Assembly: GCA_035539175.1 (NCBI GenBank)
Contig: DATLIY010000008.1
Location: 248,001-312,000 of the forward strand
Source of the DNA: Acidisarcina sp.
Lineage (GTDB): Bacteria > Acidobacteriota > Terriglobia > Terriglobales > Acidobacteriaceae
Length of the DNA: 64,000 nucleotides
Direction of reading: 5' to 3'
Shown piece by piece: positions 35,846-45,900 of the stretch; positions within the stretch are counted from its first letter, which is position 1, and each line of letters begins with the position of its first letter. Position numbers and translations under genes: made by a program. Below the pieces are notes generated by a model. It saw only the letters and a list, made by a program, of their open reading frames with translations, did not search any database and was not told where the DNA came from.

Positions 35846-37009
35846 TTATCGCCAGAGGAGGGGCAAACCCGCCACGCAAAGCGCCGCCTGAGCCAGCAAA
35901 ACGCTGACCGTGGCGAAGAGAAATACCCGTCGATGCCGACTCTCCAGAACATCGGCGAAGACCCCGGAAACGAAGGTCAGGAGGAAAGGAATCGCCCAGA
36001 TCCAGGGTTGCGCCTGCACCCCGGTCGTTACCAGAAAAAAGAGTGGCAGCGCGACCAGCAGCGGCGTGGTATTGCCGAAATATCGTGCATGCTTGAGCAC
36101 CAGGTACAGCGCGAGAGCTGCTGCCGCCGCGAGCGTTATCCCCGCATTCAGCACATTGGAAAAGTAGAGCTGCGCAGGCAACGACGAGAAGCTGATTCGC
36201 GCCACGCCACTGCGAAAGACATAGCTGAAAGCGTCAGGCCGAAACGCATACGAGGCAAAGAGCAGCAGCAGCGTGCCCAGGCCAGTGACCATCAGAATCG
36301 GAATGATGTACGCGCGGCGGCCTTCAGCAAGGTACGCGAGAAATAGGAAGGCAAGCACAAACGCGAGCAGCGCGGCCGAGACATGCGCCGCGGCGGTGAA
36401 CCCGAAGGCTGCGGTCAGGAGGATGAGTCGCGGCCTCCACTTGTGCTGTGGCCCCTGCATGGCGTGCGCCACTCCGATCGCCGTATACACGGCGGCATAG
36501 AGACCAAAGGCGGCGAGGATCTCGTTATTGGCAGAGGTGCAGGCGCGAACGATATCCGGCGAGAAGCAGTAGAGGGAAAGCGCCACAAATCCCCCCTCAT
36601 TGCCATAGAGCCTGCGCGTAACCCACCACAGCGCACCGCCCAGGCCTATGCCGGCCAGCACAAAGGCAAGCCGCATCAGCAACACCACAGAACCGAGCTG
36701 ATGGCGGCCCTCCCAGGTGGAGGTCTCCGTGGATTGCCCGGCGAAGACACGCTCTACCGTGAGCGGGAGGCCCGCAGCGCGATAGCCAAGCGTACCGTCA
36801 TGGATATTGCCGCAACTGGTAAAGTATCCGGCGAGCGGCGAAGGCCGCTCCCACATCTCGCGGCCACAACGGGCAAATTGGTAGTCGCGGTCGGTAAGAG
36901 TCTGGTGGCGGATGACCCACAGACACTGCACCAGCAGCAGGAGCAGGAGCAGCGCGGCAAACTGCTGGGGCCGCTCGAAACGAAATTTCCGTATCCGGGA
37001 AAAAGTCAT
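35846..37009 (-). CDS. Polytopic membrane protein, possible GT-C-type glycosyltransferase
   Basis: 387 residues with roughly ten hydrophobic helices. The first is FAALLLLLLLVQCLWVI, followed by a periplasmic-type loop with HQTLTDRDYQFARCGREMWE. The acidic pair TDRD after the first helix and a later SPDIVRACTSANNEILAAFG resemble GT-C enzymes (PMT/ArnT-like) that use lipid-linked sugars, but no strict motif is proven. It would sit in the inner membrane. It is followed by gyrA on the same strand but separated by the gyrA promoter, so it is an independent unit. Confidence 0.6.
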   Translation of the reverse strand: MTFSRIRKFRFERPQQFAALLLLLLLVQCLWVIRHQTLTDRDYQFARCGREMWERPSPLAGYFTSCGNIHDGTLGYRAAGLPLTVERVFAGQSTETSTWEGRHQLGSVVLLMRLAFVLAGIGLGGALWWVTRRLYGNEGGFVALSLYCFSPDIVRACTSANNEILAAFGLYAAVYTAIGVAHAMQGPQHKWRPRLILLTAAFGFTAAAHVSAALLAFVLAFLFLAYLAEGRRAYIIPILMVTGLGTLLLLFASYAFRPDAFSYVFRSGVARISFSSLPAQLYFSNVLNAGITLAAAAALALYLVLKHARYFGNTTPLLVALPLFFLVTTGVQAQPWIWAIPFLLTFVSGVFADVLESRHRRVFLFATVSVLLAQAALCVAGLPLLWR

Positions 37010-37175
37010 TGCGTGATGAACTTACATGACAGTGTAAACGGAAGAGTTGGCGAAGGAGTCCAGCATGATCGAATCAGGACTCTTCTATTACTGATCGACC
37101 AGAAGGGGAACTTGTGGGTTATTTTATCTGAGAGGCAACCGAAGACAGCTTCTGTGCCGTACGATCGGTGGATAG

Positions 37176-38132
37176 ATGAAACTAACAGCTTTGGAACTAT
37201 GTGCCGGTGCAGGTGGTCAAGCGTTGGGCTTGGAGCGCGCCGGCTTTCACCATAAGGCGCTACTTGAACTCGATCGGCACGCATGTATGACCCTGCGCAT
37301 CAATAGACCTGAATGGAACGTGATTCAAGGCGACTTGCGCGATTTTGATGCCGCTGCATTTGCGGGTGTTGACCTCGTGTGCGGAGGTTTACCGTGTCCG
37401 CCGTTCTCCGTCGCCGGCAAACAGTTGGGCAAAGATGATGAGAGAAATCTTTTCCCCTCGGCGATACGAGTCATTGAGCAAGTCAAGCCGCGTGCTGTGA
37501 TGATCGAGAATGTTCGCGGTATCCTCGATGCCGTTTTCAGTGATTACCGGCAATACATAGTGGAAGAATTAAAGGCCCTTGGCTATAGGGCGCAATGGAA
37601 ACTCCTCAATGCTTCTGATTTCGGCGTGAGTCAGCTTCGGCCCCGCGTTGTCTTTGTTGCCGTCGCTCACCATAACAGACAAGATTTTGAATGGCCGGAG
37701 TGCAATCCGGAGCGCCCTCAAACCGTAGGTGAAACGCTTTATGACCTGATGGCAAGCCGGGGGTGGAAGGGAGCCGATCTCTGGCGGAGCCGTGCCGATG
37801 AAATAGCTCCGACCCTAGTTGGTGGCAGCCTCAAGCATGGAGGACCCGACCTTGGCCCAACTCGTTCCAAGAGAGCTTGGGCAACACTCTCTGTCGATGG
37901 GCACGGACTAGCAAATGAGGCTCCTCCAGCTGACTTTGTCGGCATGCCTAGGCTCACAGTGAGGATGGCGGCACGACTTCAGGGCTTTCCTGATGAATGG
38001 CAATTTGCCGGTGCAAAGACCGCAGCATACCGACAGGTTGGAAATGCCTTTCCTCCCCCGGTGGCTGAGGCGGTTGGCCGGCAGATATACCGCTCTCTCA
38101 ACGCTGGTCTCCGCTTGGTGAGAGCAAGATGA
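37176..38132 (+). CDS. C5-cytosine DNA methyltransferase
   Basis: 318 residues, typical of m5C methyltransferases. Motif I is ELCAGAGGQALG (AdoMet binding), motif IV is GGLPCPPFS with the catalytic Cys74, motif VI has ENV, motif VIII is QLRPR, and motifs IX/X are RLTVRMAARLQGFPD and QVGNAFPPPVAEAVG. The target recognition domain lies between about 190 and 245; the sequence it recognises cannot be read from this. It overlaps the HNH nuclease gene by 4 nt, and a Vsr gene follows, so it is very likely the modification part of a type II restriction system. Confidence 0.92.
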   Translation: MKLTALELCAGAGGQALGLERAGFHHKALLELDRHACMTLRINRPEWNVIQGDLRDFDAAAFAGVDLVCGGLPCPPFSVAGKQLGKDDERNLFPSAIRVIEQVKPRAVMIENVRGILDAVFSDYRQYIVEELKALGYRAQWKLLNASDFGVSQLRPRVVFVAVAHHNRQDFEWPECNPERPQTVGETLYDLMASRGWKGADLWRSRADEIAPTLVGGSLKHGGPDLGPTRSKRAWATLSVDGHGLANEAPPADFVGMPRLTVRMAARLQGFPDEWQFAGAKTAAYRQVGNAFPPPVAEAVGRQIYRSLNAGLRLVRAR

Positions 38133-38698
38133 CTGAAAAGAAATCCAATGGTGCCCGCGCAAAACTACGGGCTCATTTCCTCAGGAATATTGGCAAGGTG
38201 ATGAACTCCGAAGAACTGCGCAAGGTTGCGGGGGATATTACAGAGTGGGCTCGGCGCGTCCGGGAATTGCGAACAGAAGAGGGCTTCCAAATTCTGACGA
38301 ACAATGATCGAAGCGATCTTAAGCCCGGTCAATATCTCTTGAATGATCCAAAGCCGATGCCAGCCTTTGAACGGGCAATATCAAAGGAATTACGTGCATA
38401 TGTCCTGGATCGAAATGGGTTTACCTGCCAAATGTGCGGGGCCGTTGCCGGCGAAGACCACCCATACGATCCTGGAAGGAAGACAAGACTGCATATCGGC
38501 CACATCGTCGATAAATCCATGGGTGGAAAAGACGAAGCGGGGAATTTAAGGGCAATTTGTTCGATTTGCAATGAGGGAGCGCGAAACTTAACCTTGGATC
38601 GCCCCTCTTTACAGAAACTCCTCATTCAGGTTCGCAGGGCAACGGCCGATGATCAGAAAAAAGTGCTTGAATGGCTACTGCGAAAGTTTCCGCTGTAG
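38129..38698 (+). CDS. HNH endonuclease, probable type II restriction enzyme
   Basis: 189 residues. Residues 10-75 look like a winged-helix DNA-binding domain (LRKVAGDITEWARRVRELRT; DRSDLKPGQYLL) of the kind found in HNH restriction enzymes. Residues 88-150 are an HNH nuclease with a structural zinc site: Cys100/Cys103 (CQMC), HIGHI with His122/His125, Asn139, and CSIC (Cys144/Cys147). It starts in the ATGA overlap with the methyltransferase stop, so production of the two is coupled. The most likely role is cleavage of DNA unmethylated at the site shared with the methyltransferase. It could instead act on modified DNA. Confidence 0.8.
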   Translation: MTEKKSNGARAKLRAHFLRNIGKVMNSEELRKVAGDITEWARRVRELRTEEGFQILTNNDRSDLKPGQYLLNDPKPMPAFERAISKELRAYVLDRNGFTCQMCGAVAGEDHPYDPGRKTRLHIGHIVDKSMGGKDEAGNLRAICSICNEGARNLTLDRPSLQKLLIQVRRATADDQKKVLEWLLRKFPL

Positions 38699-38707
38699 CC
38701 TTTTCGT

Positions 38708-39115
38708 ATGGATAAACTTCCATCCGCGGCGCGAAGCGAAAATATGCGGCGAATTCAAAGCCGCAATACTCGCCCGGAAATCGCAGTTCGCTCCATAATC
38801 CATCGGCTCGGCTATCGCTTTCGCCTTCATCGTGCAGATCTTCCCGGGAGACCGGACATTGTGCTTCCGCGCCTCAGGAAAGTGGTTCTCGTCCATGGAT
38901 GTTTTTGGCATCAGCACAAGCATTGCGTAGATGGCCGCATTCCACAGACCAGAATCGAATACTGGCTTCCAAAGCTCACGAAAAACCAAGAGCGCGACAG
39001 GACGAACCGTAAGAAACTCCTGGCGCTCAGCTGGAAGGTTTTGGTGATTTGGGAATGTGAACTCCGCGATACAGCTAGAACCTCCTTGAAGCTGCAAAAG
39101 TATCTTGCATCCTGA
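38708..39115 (+). CDS. vsr: Very short patch repair endonuclease
   Basis: 135 residues, the full Vsr length. It has NMRRIQSRNTRPEIAVRSII at the N-terminus, the catalytic Asp50 in GRPDIVLP, and the His/Cys zinc and active-site cluster HGCFWHQHKHC (His63 to Cys73). Vsr nicks next to T:G mismatches that arise by deamination of 5-methylcytosine, limiting the mutational cost of the adjacent methyltransferase. It starts 9 nt after the HNH stop, so the three genes form one unit. Confidence 0.9.
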   Translation: MDKLPSAARSENMRRIQSRNTRPEIAVRSIIHRLGYRFRLHRADLPGRPDIVLPRLRKVVLVHGCFWHQHKHCVDGRIPQTRIEYWLPKLTKNQERDRTNRKKLLALSWKVLVIWECELRDTARTSLKLQKYLAS

Positions 39116-39194
39116 TGTACAGATCGTTTAAATCGCAGCCACCCCGTGAACGGCCCGGAAAAATAGTTGAACGAATGGCACACGAGGGCGGTCT

Positions 39195-39770
39195 TTGCTT
39201 GTGAGACGCTATGACGGACAGAGCGGAGGTTGGCGGTTGGGGAGAAACGACGAGCTGCGCGAAGACTTGTTTCGAGAGCTTGTCCATCGTCAATCCCGCT
39301 TCGTCTTCCGGGTTGCGTATGCCGTGCTGAGAAACGTCCACGATGCGGAGGATGCAGTGCAGGACACATTCCTGAAGCTTTATCGATCCGGCGCGTGGCA
39401 GGAGATGCAGGACGAGAGGGCCTTCCTGGCGCGATCGGCATGGCGCATCGCCGTGGACAAGCTGCCGAAGCGAGCGCAGAACACTTCGCAGGACGACGCG
39501 GATCTCCTGGAACCAGTTTCGAGCAAGCCAACTCCAGAGCAGGCGGCCATGGCAGCCGACTCCCGCAGACTGGTGCACCAGTTGATCGATTCCCTGCCGG
39601 AAGAGCTGCGGCAACCTCTGGCCCTCTCCACGGTCGAGGAGTTGAGTTCGGTTGAGATTGCAGCCGTCATGAGCATTCCAGAAGGAACCGTGCGGACGCG
39701 GCTGATGCGTGCACGCGGAATCCTGAAAGAGAAGTTAGCCGCAATGATGGATGGACGCTATGCCAGGTAA
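39195..39770 (+). CDS. ECF-type sigma-70 factor
   Basis: 191 residues. Region 2 is at about 25-90 (RFVFRVAYAVLRNVHDAEDA; VQDTFLKLYRSGAW) and region 4 at 120-185 (SLPEELRQPLALSTVEELSS; EIAAVMSIPEGTVRTRLMRA). Regions 1 and 3 are missing, as in ECF factors. The start is uncertain: TTG at 39195 (GAGGG 7 nt upstream) is used here, with GTG at 39201 as an alternative. The stop lies 11-20 nt inside the next gene, a membrane protein likely to be its anti-sigma factor, so the pair is translationally coupled. Confidence 0.85.
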   Translation: MLVRRYDGQSGGWRLGRNDELREDLFRELVHRQSRFVFRVAYAVLRNVHDAEDAVQDTFLKLYRSGAWQEMQDERAFLARSAWRIAVDKLPKRAQNTSQDDADLLEPVSSKPTPEQAAMAADSRRLVHQLIDSLPEELRQPLALSTVEELSSVEIAAVMSIPEGTVRTRLMRARGILKEKLAAMMDGRYAR

Positions 39771-40359
39771 CAAGCAGGACGAGTTGGATGACCTTCTGAA
39801 GGCGGGCCTCGCCAGCTATGCGGACGCCGAACCTCGGCTGGGCATGGAGGAACGCGTGCTGCGCCGAGCGAGGGAGCCGCGCGTCGCACCACGATTTCGT
39901 GTGTGGCAATGGGCAGCAGCCTGTGCGTGCGTGGCGATTCTGGCAGTCCTCGCAGCTCTCTTTGCAACGCGGCCCGGCAAAACAGATGCTGCCCACCCGG
40001 GAGTCGCTTCCCTGCAGCCAAACGTGGCACAACGCACCTCAGCCGAGCCGGCTGGCAGGCCAGAGGGCGTCGCGGCCCCAGAGCTTTCGGAGACGTCAGA
40101 GTTGCCGGAGCCGCTGCGAAGGCACATCGCTCCCGTTCGCAGCCACAGAACTGGACCAGCCGCTCCCGCCGTTACGGAGTCCAGCCCGGCGCGAAGCAAG
40201 TTCTTTCCTGTACTGCAGCCTTTGACGGCGGAAGAACGCAGGATTATCGCTGCAATCCAGCAGCATCCGGCGGAAGTAACGCAGGCCCTAACCGAGGCTC
40301 AGGCCGAGAGTGCTGAGCCAATTCATATCGCAGCAATTCAGATAGAGCCGTTGCAGTAA
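39751..40359 (+). CDS. Probable anti-sigma factor, single-pass membrane protein
   Basis: 202 residues. The N-terminal 45 residues are charged and cytoplasmic, followed by one transmembrane helix (WAAACACVAILAVLAALFA, about 53-71). A Pro/Ala-rich linker then leads to a periplasmic C-terminal segment (PLTAEERRIIAAIQQHPAEV). No zinc-finger (ZAS) motif is visible, so the role is inferred from overlap with the ECF sigma gene and from the topology. A second in-frame ATG at 39760 is equally possible as start. Confidence 0.6.
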   Translation: MDAMPGNKQDELDDLLKAGLASYADAEPRLGMEERVLRRAREPRVAPRFRVWQWAAACACVAILAVLAALFATRPGKTDAAHPGVASLQPNVAQRTSAEPAGRPEGVAAPELSETSELPEPLRRHIAPVRSHRTGPAAPAVTESSPARSKFFPVLQPLTAEERRIIAAIQQHPAEVTQALTEAQAESAEPIHIAAIQIEPLQ

Positions 40360-40383
40360 ACCATGAGCATTCGGAGGAGAAAG

Positions 40384-41028
40384 ATGCACAAGACAACCAG
40401 GCTGTGGATGGTTCTGGGGGCTGCCGCAGCAATGGCGGTCTGCGGAAGCGCGGTGGCGCAGAACAAGGACAACGATGCGGGAGCAAAGCCTGCAACCAAT
40501 GCAATGCGAGCTCTACCATCCGGCGATGAAGCGAAGAGCGCGGATGCACGTTATTTCCATCTGGAGTTCGTGGTCAAGGAGGTAGAGCTCGGCAAGGTGC
40601 TCAACAGCCGATCCTTCATCACCTCCGCCTCCGACCAACGCGGCAGCAGTTGCTCCATACGTGCGGGGGCGCGGATTCCGGTATTGCAAGGGGGAGACCA
40701 TTCACAATTCCAGTACCTGGATGCGGGAGTGAACATTGACTGCAACCGCCTGAGCATGAGAGGCAACGAGCTTGCCATGTACATCAAGGGCGAGGTCAGC
40801 ACGTTTGCCACGGACATGCCACAGGAAAGCAGCGCGCACGCAACCAGCGGAGCCGAAACCAAATCCCGGTCAAGCGACAGCGGGGGTCTGCCACCTGTTA
40901 TTCGTCAAAACCGGTGGGAAGCCATGACGGTTGTGCCGCTGGGCAAGACCACAACCATCTTCTCCTCCGACGACATAAGCTCCAGGCAGAAGATGCAGGT
41001 AGAGCTGACGGTGACGGAGATTCACTGA
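40384..41028 (+). CDS. Exported protein of unknown function in the ECF sigma operon
   Basis: 214 residues with a signal peptide (LWMVLGAAAAMAVCGSAVAQ). The mature part has a beta-rich stretch (YFHLEFVVKEVELGKVLNSR; NIDCNRLSMRGNELAMYI; QNRWEAMTVVPLGKTTTIFS; QMQVELTVTEIH-like end). The strand pattern is repetitive and soluble, probably periplasmic; the family is unknown. GGAGGAG is 3 nt before the ATG, whereas an ATG at 40363 lacks a site. Its location 24 nt after the anti-sigma gene suggests it belongs to the same response system. Confidence 0.65.
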   Translation: MHKTTRLWMVLGAAAAMAVCGSAVAQNKDNDAGAKPATNAMRALPSGDEAKSADARYFHLEFVVKEVELGKVLNSRSFITSASDQRGSSCSIRAGARIPVLQGGDHSQFQYLDAGVNIDCNRLSMRGNELAMYIKGEVSTFATDMPQESSAHATSGAETKSRSSDSGGLPPVIRQNRWEAMTVVPLGKTTTIFSSDDISSRQKMQVELTVTEIH

Positions 41029-41069
41029 AGCAACCCACAAGCCCAACCTGAGAGACACAACCCGGGAAA

Positions 41070-41102
41070 CCCCGCCCGAAGAGCCCCGTTTGAGGCGGGG
41101 CT
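41070..41102 (+). terminator. Hairpin after the ECF sigma operon
   Basis: Two mutually exclusive GC-rich stems are possible: CCCCGCC (41070-41076) with GGCGGGG (41094-41100), or AGCCCCG (41082-41088) with CGGGGCT (41096-41102). No long T run follows, so termination would be weak. Confidence 0.45.
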
Positions 41103-41188
41103 TCTCAGGCGCTCCTTTGGGCGCTCCGGCGTCCGCCCCGGCGGCGAGATTGCTTTGGGCTGCCCTGAGCCGTTAGACTCCGAAACAA

Positions 41189-42220
41189 ATGGTTAAGGCG
41201 GATGACAACCCAGAGCGGCTAATCTCAGCCGCCCGTGCGGAGGAAGAAGACTCCTTCGAACTGAAGCTGCGGCCGCGGCGTCTGGCGGAGTTCATCGGGC
41301 AGGAGAAGGCGAAGGAGCAACTCGCCATTGCGCTCGAAGCCGCGAAGACCCGCGGCGAAGCGCTGGACCACGTGCTGCTCTTCGGTCCTCCGGGCCTGGG
41401 CAAGACGACGCTTGCGACGATCATCGCCAACGAACTCAACGTCGGCTTTCAGCAGACCTCCGGCCCGGCTTTACAGATCCAGGGCGACCTGACGGCGATT
41501 CTCACGAACCTCCGCGACCGCCAGGTGCTATTTCTGGATGAGGTTCACCGCCTGCAGCCGGTTCTCGAAGAGAAGCTCTACACGGCGCTCGAAGACTACA
41601 AGCTGGACATCATCATCGGCCAGGGCCCGGCGGCACGAACCCATGTGATGGACATCAAGCCCTTCACCTTTGTTGCAGCAACGACACGGCCCGGCCTGCT
41701 TTCGTCGCCGCTTCGCTCCCGCTTCGGAATCCTGCTGCGGCTGCAGTTCTACACCGAAGACGAACTGCGGTTTGTGGTCGAGCGCTCGGCGGAAGTCCTG
41801 CAGGTTCCCATTGATCGCGATGGCGCTGCGGAGATAGCCTTGCGCTCTCGGGGTACGCCGCGCATTGCCAACCGGCTGCTGCGGCGCGTGCGGGATTACG
41901 CACAGGTAAAAGGCACAGGCGTGATCGACCGGCCAACGGCACAGGCTGCCCTGAAGTTGCTGGAAGTGGATGCCCACGGCTTTGACGAACTGGATCGCAA
42001 GCTGCTGCTCACCATCATTGAGAAATACGATGGAGGCCCAGTGGGGCTGAATACGCTCGCGGCAACGCTGGCGGAAGAAGAGGACGCGCTCGAAGAAGTC
42101 TACGAGCCGTTTCTCATCCAAATCGGGTTCCTGGATCGTACGCCGAGAGGCCGCGTAGCAACCCGGCTTGCCTATGAGCACTTTGGCCTGCCGCTACCGC
42201 GCAAGCAACTACTGTTCTAG
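41189..42220 (+). CDS. ruvB: Holliday junction branch-migration helicase RuvB
   Basis: 343 residues. It has [20 protein letters not shown], Walker [10 protein letters not shown], sensor/Walker [10 protein letters not shown], the arginine-finger region [12 protein letters not shown], and the C-terminal winged helix ([32 protein letters not shown]). With RuvA it forms a hexameric ring motor that moves Holliday junctions during recombination; ruvA and ruvC are not in view. It starts at ATG with no clear ribosome-binding site. Confidence 0.96.
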   Translation: MVKADDNPERLISAARAEEEDSFELKLRPRRLAEFIGQEKAKEQLAIALEAAKTRGEALDHVLLFGPPGLGKTTLATIIANELNVGFQQTSGPALQIQGDLTAILTNLRDRQVLFLDEVHRLQPVLEEKLYTALEDYKLDIIIGQGPAARTHVMDIKPFTFVAATTRPGLLSSPLRSRFGILLRLQFYTEDELRFVVERSAEVLQVPIDRDGAAEIALRSRGTPRIANRLLRRVRDYAQVKGTGVIDRPTAQAALKLLEVDAHGFDELDRKLLLTIIEKYDGGPVGLNTLAATLAEEEDALEEVYEPFLIQIGFLDRTPRGRVATRLAYEHFGLPLPRKQLLF

Positions 42221-42283
42221 ACGGGTTAAAGGGCGGCAAGCCTGCCAGAAGGCCCAGGTCGTCTAATGCGAGGAGGATACGCC

Positions 42284-42838
42284 ATGGCACGAACCGAATC
42301 CGTAATGCTTCCACTGCAAACGCCCGCGCCGGACTTTGCACTCCCCGACGTGACCACGGGCGCCATCGTCACGCTCGCGGACTTTGCCGATCGCGATGCT
42401 CTGCTGGTGATCTTTATCTGCCGCCACTGCCCCTTTGTGAAGCACATAGAGGCAGGGCTGGCTCAACTCGCCAGGGACTATGCGCAAAAGCCACTCGGCA
42501 TTGCAGCTATCAGCAGCAACGACATCGCCAGTTACCCCGAAGATGCACCCGAAGGCATGCGCGAACAGGCGGCGGCAACAGGGTTTATCTTCCCGTATCT
42601 CTTCGATGAAACGCAGGAGGTGGCGCGGAGCTATGGCGCTGCCTGCACTCCTGACCCTTTTCTCTTCGACCGCGAGCGCAAGCTCGCCTATCGAGGCCAG
42701 CTCGATGGCAGCCGCCCGGGAAATGATATTCCTGTGACCTGCAAAGACATGCGAGACGCGATCGACGCAGTGCTGGCAGGCAAGGCTGTGAGCGCAGAGC
42801 AGAGGCCCAGCCTGGGTTGCAACATCAAGTGGAAGTGA
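42284..42838 (+). CDS. Thioredoxin-fold (AhpC/TSA-like) protein
   Basis: 184 residues with a thioredoxin fold: APDFALPDVTTGAIVTLADF, the redox motif CRHCPFVKH in place of WCxxC, GIAAISSNDIASYPEDAPEG, FPYLFDETQEVARSYGAACT, DPFLFDRERKLAYRGQLDGS, and a C-terminal SLGCNIKWK. Members of this subfamily are cytoplasmic and predicted to reduce peroxides or disulfides; the partner is unknown. GAGGAGG lies about 6 nt before the ATG. A bidirectional terminator separates it from the convergent mannosidase. Confidence 0.85.
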   Translation: MARTESVMLPLQTPAPDFALPDVTTGAIVTLADFADRDALLVIFICRHCPFVKHIEAGLAQLARDYAQKPLGIAAISSNDIASYPEDAPEGMREQAAATGFIFPYLFDETQEVARSYGAACTPDPFLFDRERKLAYRGQLDGSRPGNDIPVTCKDMRDAIDAVLAGKAVSAEQRPSLGCNIKWK

Positions 42839-42881
42839 GCTGCGCGGGATCGGCCTCGCTGGATCAATTCACGAAATAAGA

Positions 42882-42913
42882 GGCCCGCGCCACCGGTTTC
42901 CGTGGCGCGGGCC
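42882..42913. terminator. Bidirectional terminator
   Basis: A perfect 12-bp GC-rich stem (42882-42893 with 42902-42913) has an 8-nt loop, with T-rich sequence following on both strands. It serves the convergent thioredoxin-fold gene and GH38 mannosidase. Confidence 0.75.
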
Positions 42914-42935
42914 CCTTGTTTACTGGATTGGTCCT

Positions 42936-45900
42936 CTACTTTGCGGCGACTGCTGGAGCCGGAGCACCATATTCGATCCGAATCGTCTGGATCTCATAGG
43001 GGTGAATGGCGAAGGTTAACGTTTTGCTGGACAAGCTGACGTCCCCTGCAATCGGGTTCTCCATCATGTCCGCTACCGAAGCAGACTTTGCGCCTTCGGG
43101 AATTGTAGCTGTCACGGTTGCAGAATTCCCTGCCCACTCATAGACGCGCAGCAGCAGGGCGTTTCCGTCTTCCGACTTCTTGAGCGCGGTCAATACGACG
43201 TTTTCCGGCGTAACGTTCACGAAGGAACGCTCCGCAGGCCACTCACCGGCGTGATTGGATACCTGCACCGCAGTCAGCGGATAGTTCGTCTCATAGCCGT
43301 GCCGCATGCTCAGCGCCGTCTTCCAATCACCCGCGTGCGGGTAGAGCCAGAAGGCAAAGCGCTGATGGCCACGATCCGCGTCAGGATCCGGCCATACGGG
43401 CGAACGCAGCAGCGTGAGGCGCAGAACGTTGTCCTTGGCATCGTAGCCATACTTGGATTCATTGATCAGCGTGAAGCCGTGTTGCGCATCTCCCAGGTCG
43501 GCCCAGCGCATTGCGGGAACCTCAAACTGCGCCGATTCAAAGCTGTTGTTGCGCGTAGTGGGACGCTGAATCGTGCCATAAGGAATCTCGTAAGTGGCCT
43601 TGGCGCTCGATGCGGCGAGTGGGAACGCTGCCTTCAGCAAGACATGCGTCTCATGCCAGTCGATGTTGTTGGTCACCTTCACCATCGGCGATCCTGCCTC
43701 AAGTGAGATGTCCTGGACGAACTTCGAGTTCTGCCAGGTCCGCGTGACGCGGATGCTGCCGCGCATGGGCCCCGTCTCGACCAATTGAACGGAATCGACT
43801 TTATCGATTGGCGTAGCGGAGTCGAGCGTGCCGGGATCGATATTCCAAGCATCGTAGTCCTTCGGCAGATCCTTGAATGTCTGCAACTGATTGCCGCATC
43901 CACCCTTGGCGATGCTATCGAAGCCACTCTTCTTATCGATCAGACTGGTGATGCAGCCGGTGTGCGGATCGACGACAACCCGCAGCAGAGAGTTCTCCAG
44001 AGTCTGGTCTGTCGCCTTCAGGTCCGACGTTTCTGCCTTGCCAGAAGCCGCAGGACGGGCATACAGCACCCGATAGCCCAGGGCTGGGACATCGGTCATA
44101 ACCTGCACATGGAAGCTATTCGTCGCTGGGTTCACAAGCTTCACGTCGGCAAAGAGCACCTTGCCTGCCGCATCCGCGATCTGGATGGAGGGCGTGGACT
44201 CCGGCATCTGCACAGTGAACGCCACAGAGTCCGAGCGCTGCCAGCCAAGCGGATTGAAGACTGCTACGGGAACCCCCTTGCCGCTGGTGTTGATGTAACT
44301 GGTCAAGGTCTGCAGCGCGGCAGCTTGTGCTGTTTCGGTCTCCAGCCGCACAACCTTCGTATCGTTGTCTGCGTCGCGATAGATGACGGCGATGCCGGAC
44401 CCGGCGGCTGTGTCATGAAACTGGTTGAAGAGAATTTTCTTCCAGCCATCGGTAAACTTCGCCTGCGGATACGCCAGCCCCTGCAACCACGCGAGCGAGG
44501 AGAACTTCTCAGCGTTGAGCAGCATCTCTTCGCCCTCGCGCATATTGCGTTTATGCTTTGCCTGCGTGGTCATTACGCCGCGGTGATACTCGAAGTAAAG
44601 CTCATCGTCCCATACGGGGAGGCTCACCTCGCCCGCAGGCGGCGTGGGCAACGCCGCCGACTTGGCGGCGAGAGTGCTGTAGTTCCAAACAGGAGCATGC
44701 TTCGTGTCGAGATGCGTTTCAACGTCGGAGAAGAAGCTCTGCGCAGTTCCGAACTTCGCCTTGGGATAGACGACATCGGGACCGGTCCACTTCATGCCGG
44801 AGTCAAGCATGGCGCGGGTTGGGCCGCCGCCGTGGTCGCCGATTCCGTAGAGGTGCATCATCTCCGTCGTTCCTGGATTGAGTTTGCGAGCCGCGGCAAA
44901 ATCCTCGGCCATGCGTACGGGCTCGACCTGGTTGACGTAATCATGCGGGAAGTAAGTGAGGACGCGGCTGCCATCGGGCGACTGCCACCAGAAGAGCTTC
45001 AAGGGAAGCTGATTGGTATCGTTCCAGCCCATCTTCTGCGTCACAAAATAATCAATACCGGATTTTTTATAGATCTGCGGCAGTTGCCAGGTGTAGCCGA
45101 AGGAGTCTGGATTCCAGCCGATGCGCACGTCTCCGCCGAAGGTCTCCTTGAAGCTGCGTTTGCCGATCAGGATCTGGCGCACAAGCGATTCGCCATCCGG
45201 CATATTCAGATCGGGCTCCACCCACATGCCGCCCACAATCTCCCAGCGGCCTTCCTTGTAGGATTCCTTCATCTGCTTGCACATGTCGGGATACTTATCG
45301 CACATCCAGTCGCTAAAGGCAGCGGCGGACTGGGTGAAGGTATATTGCGGATACTCGCGCTGAAGTTGCAGAGCCGTGGACCATGTCTTGCGGACCGCCT
45401 CCACCGTCTCCGTCCAGGGCCAGAGCCACGCCGCGTCGATATGCGAGTTGCCAACCAGCCGGATGTTTGCCGTCTGCAGAGTCGGCTTCAGCGATTGGAG
45501 CGAACTTTGCGCCGTACGAAGCGAGGCGTCGAAGGCTGTCTGATCGGCGTGATCCAGCGCGCTTAGATCCACCTGAGCGAGCGCTGCTTCCAGTTGCTTC
45601 ATATCGCCTGCGGCACCAAGTGCGGGTAGCAGGGCGCGGGCGGAGCGTGCCTCGGCAACCAGAACTTCGGGGTTGGGGCGCGACTCTGCGAAATCAATTC
45701 GGGCTGAGGCCGAATGAAATTCTTTTTTGTCGACTGTGGCAAGCAGCTTGACGGCAACCAGGACTTTCTCACCTGGCTTCGCCGGTTCGAACAGCACAAT
45801 CGGCTCCAGGTCCTCTCCCAACGCCACGCGACGGCCATTGAAGTAGATGATCTGCGGAATGGGCCCATTGGCTCCCGCGCGGAACTGGAACCAGATGCGC

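Noticed and set aside
43785-45566. 593-codon open frame antisense to the GH38 mannosidase
   Set aside because: No recognisable domain, and the opposite strand is a complete glycosidase; typical GC-rich antisense frame.
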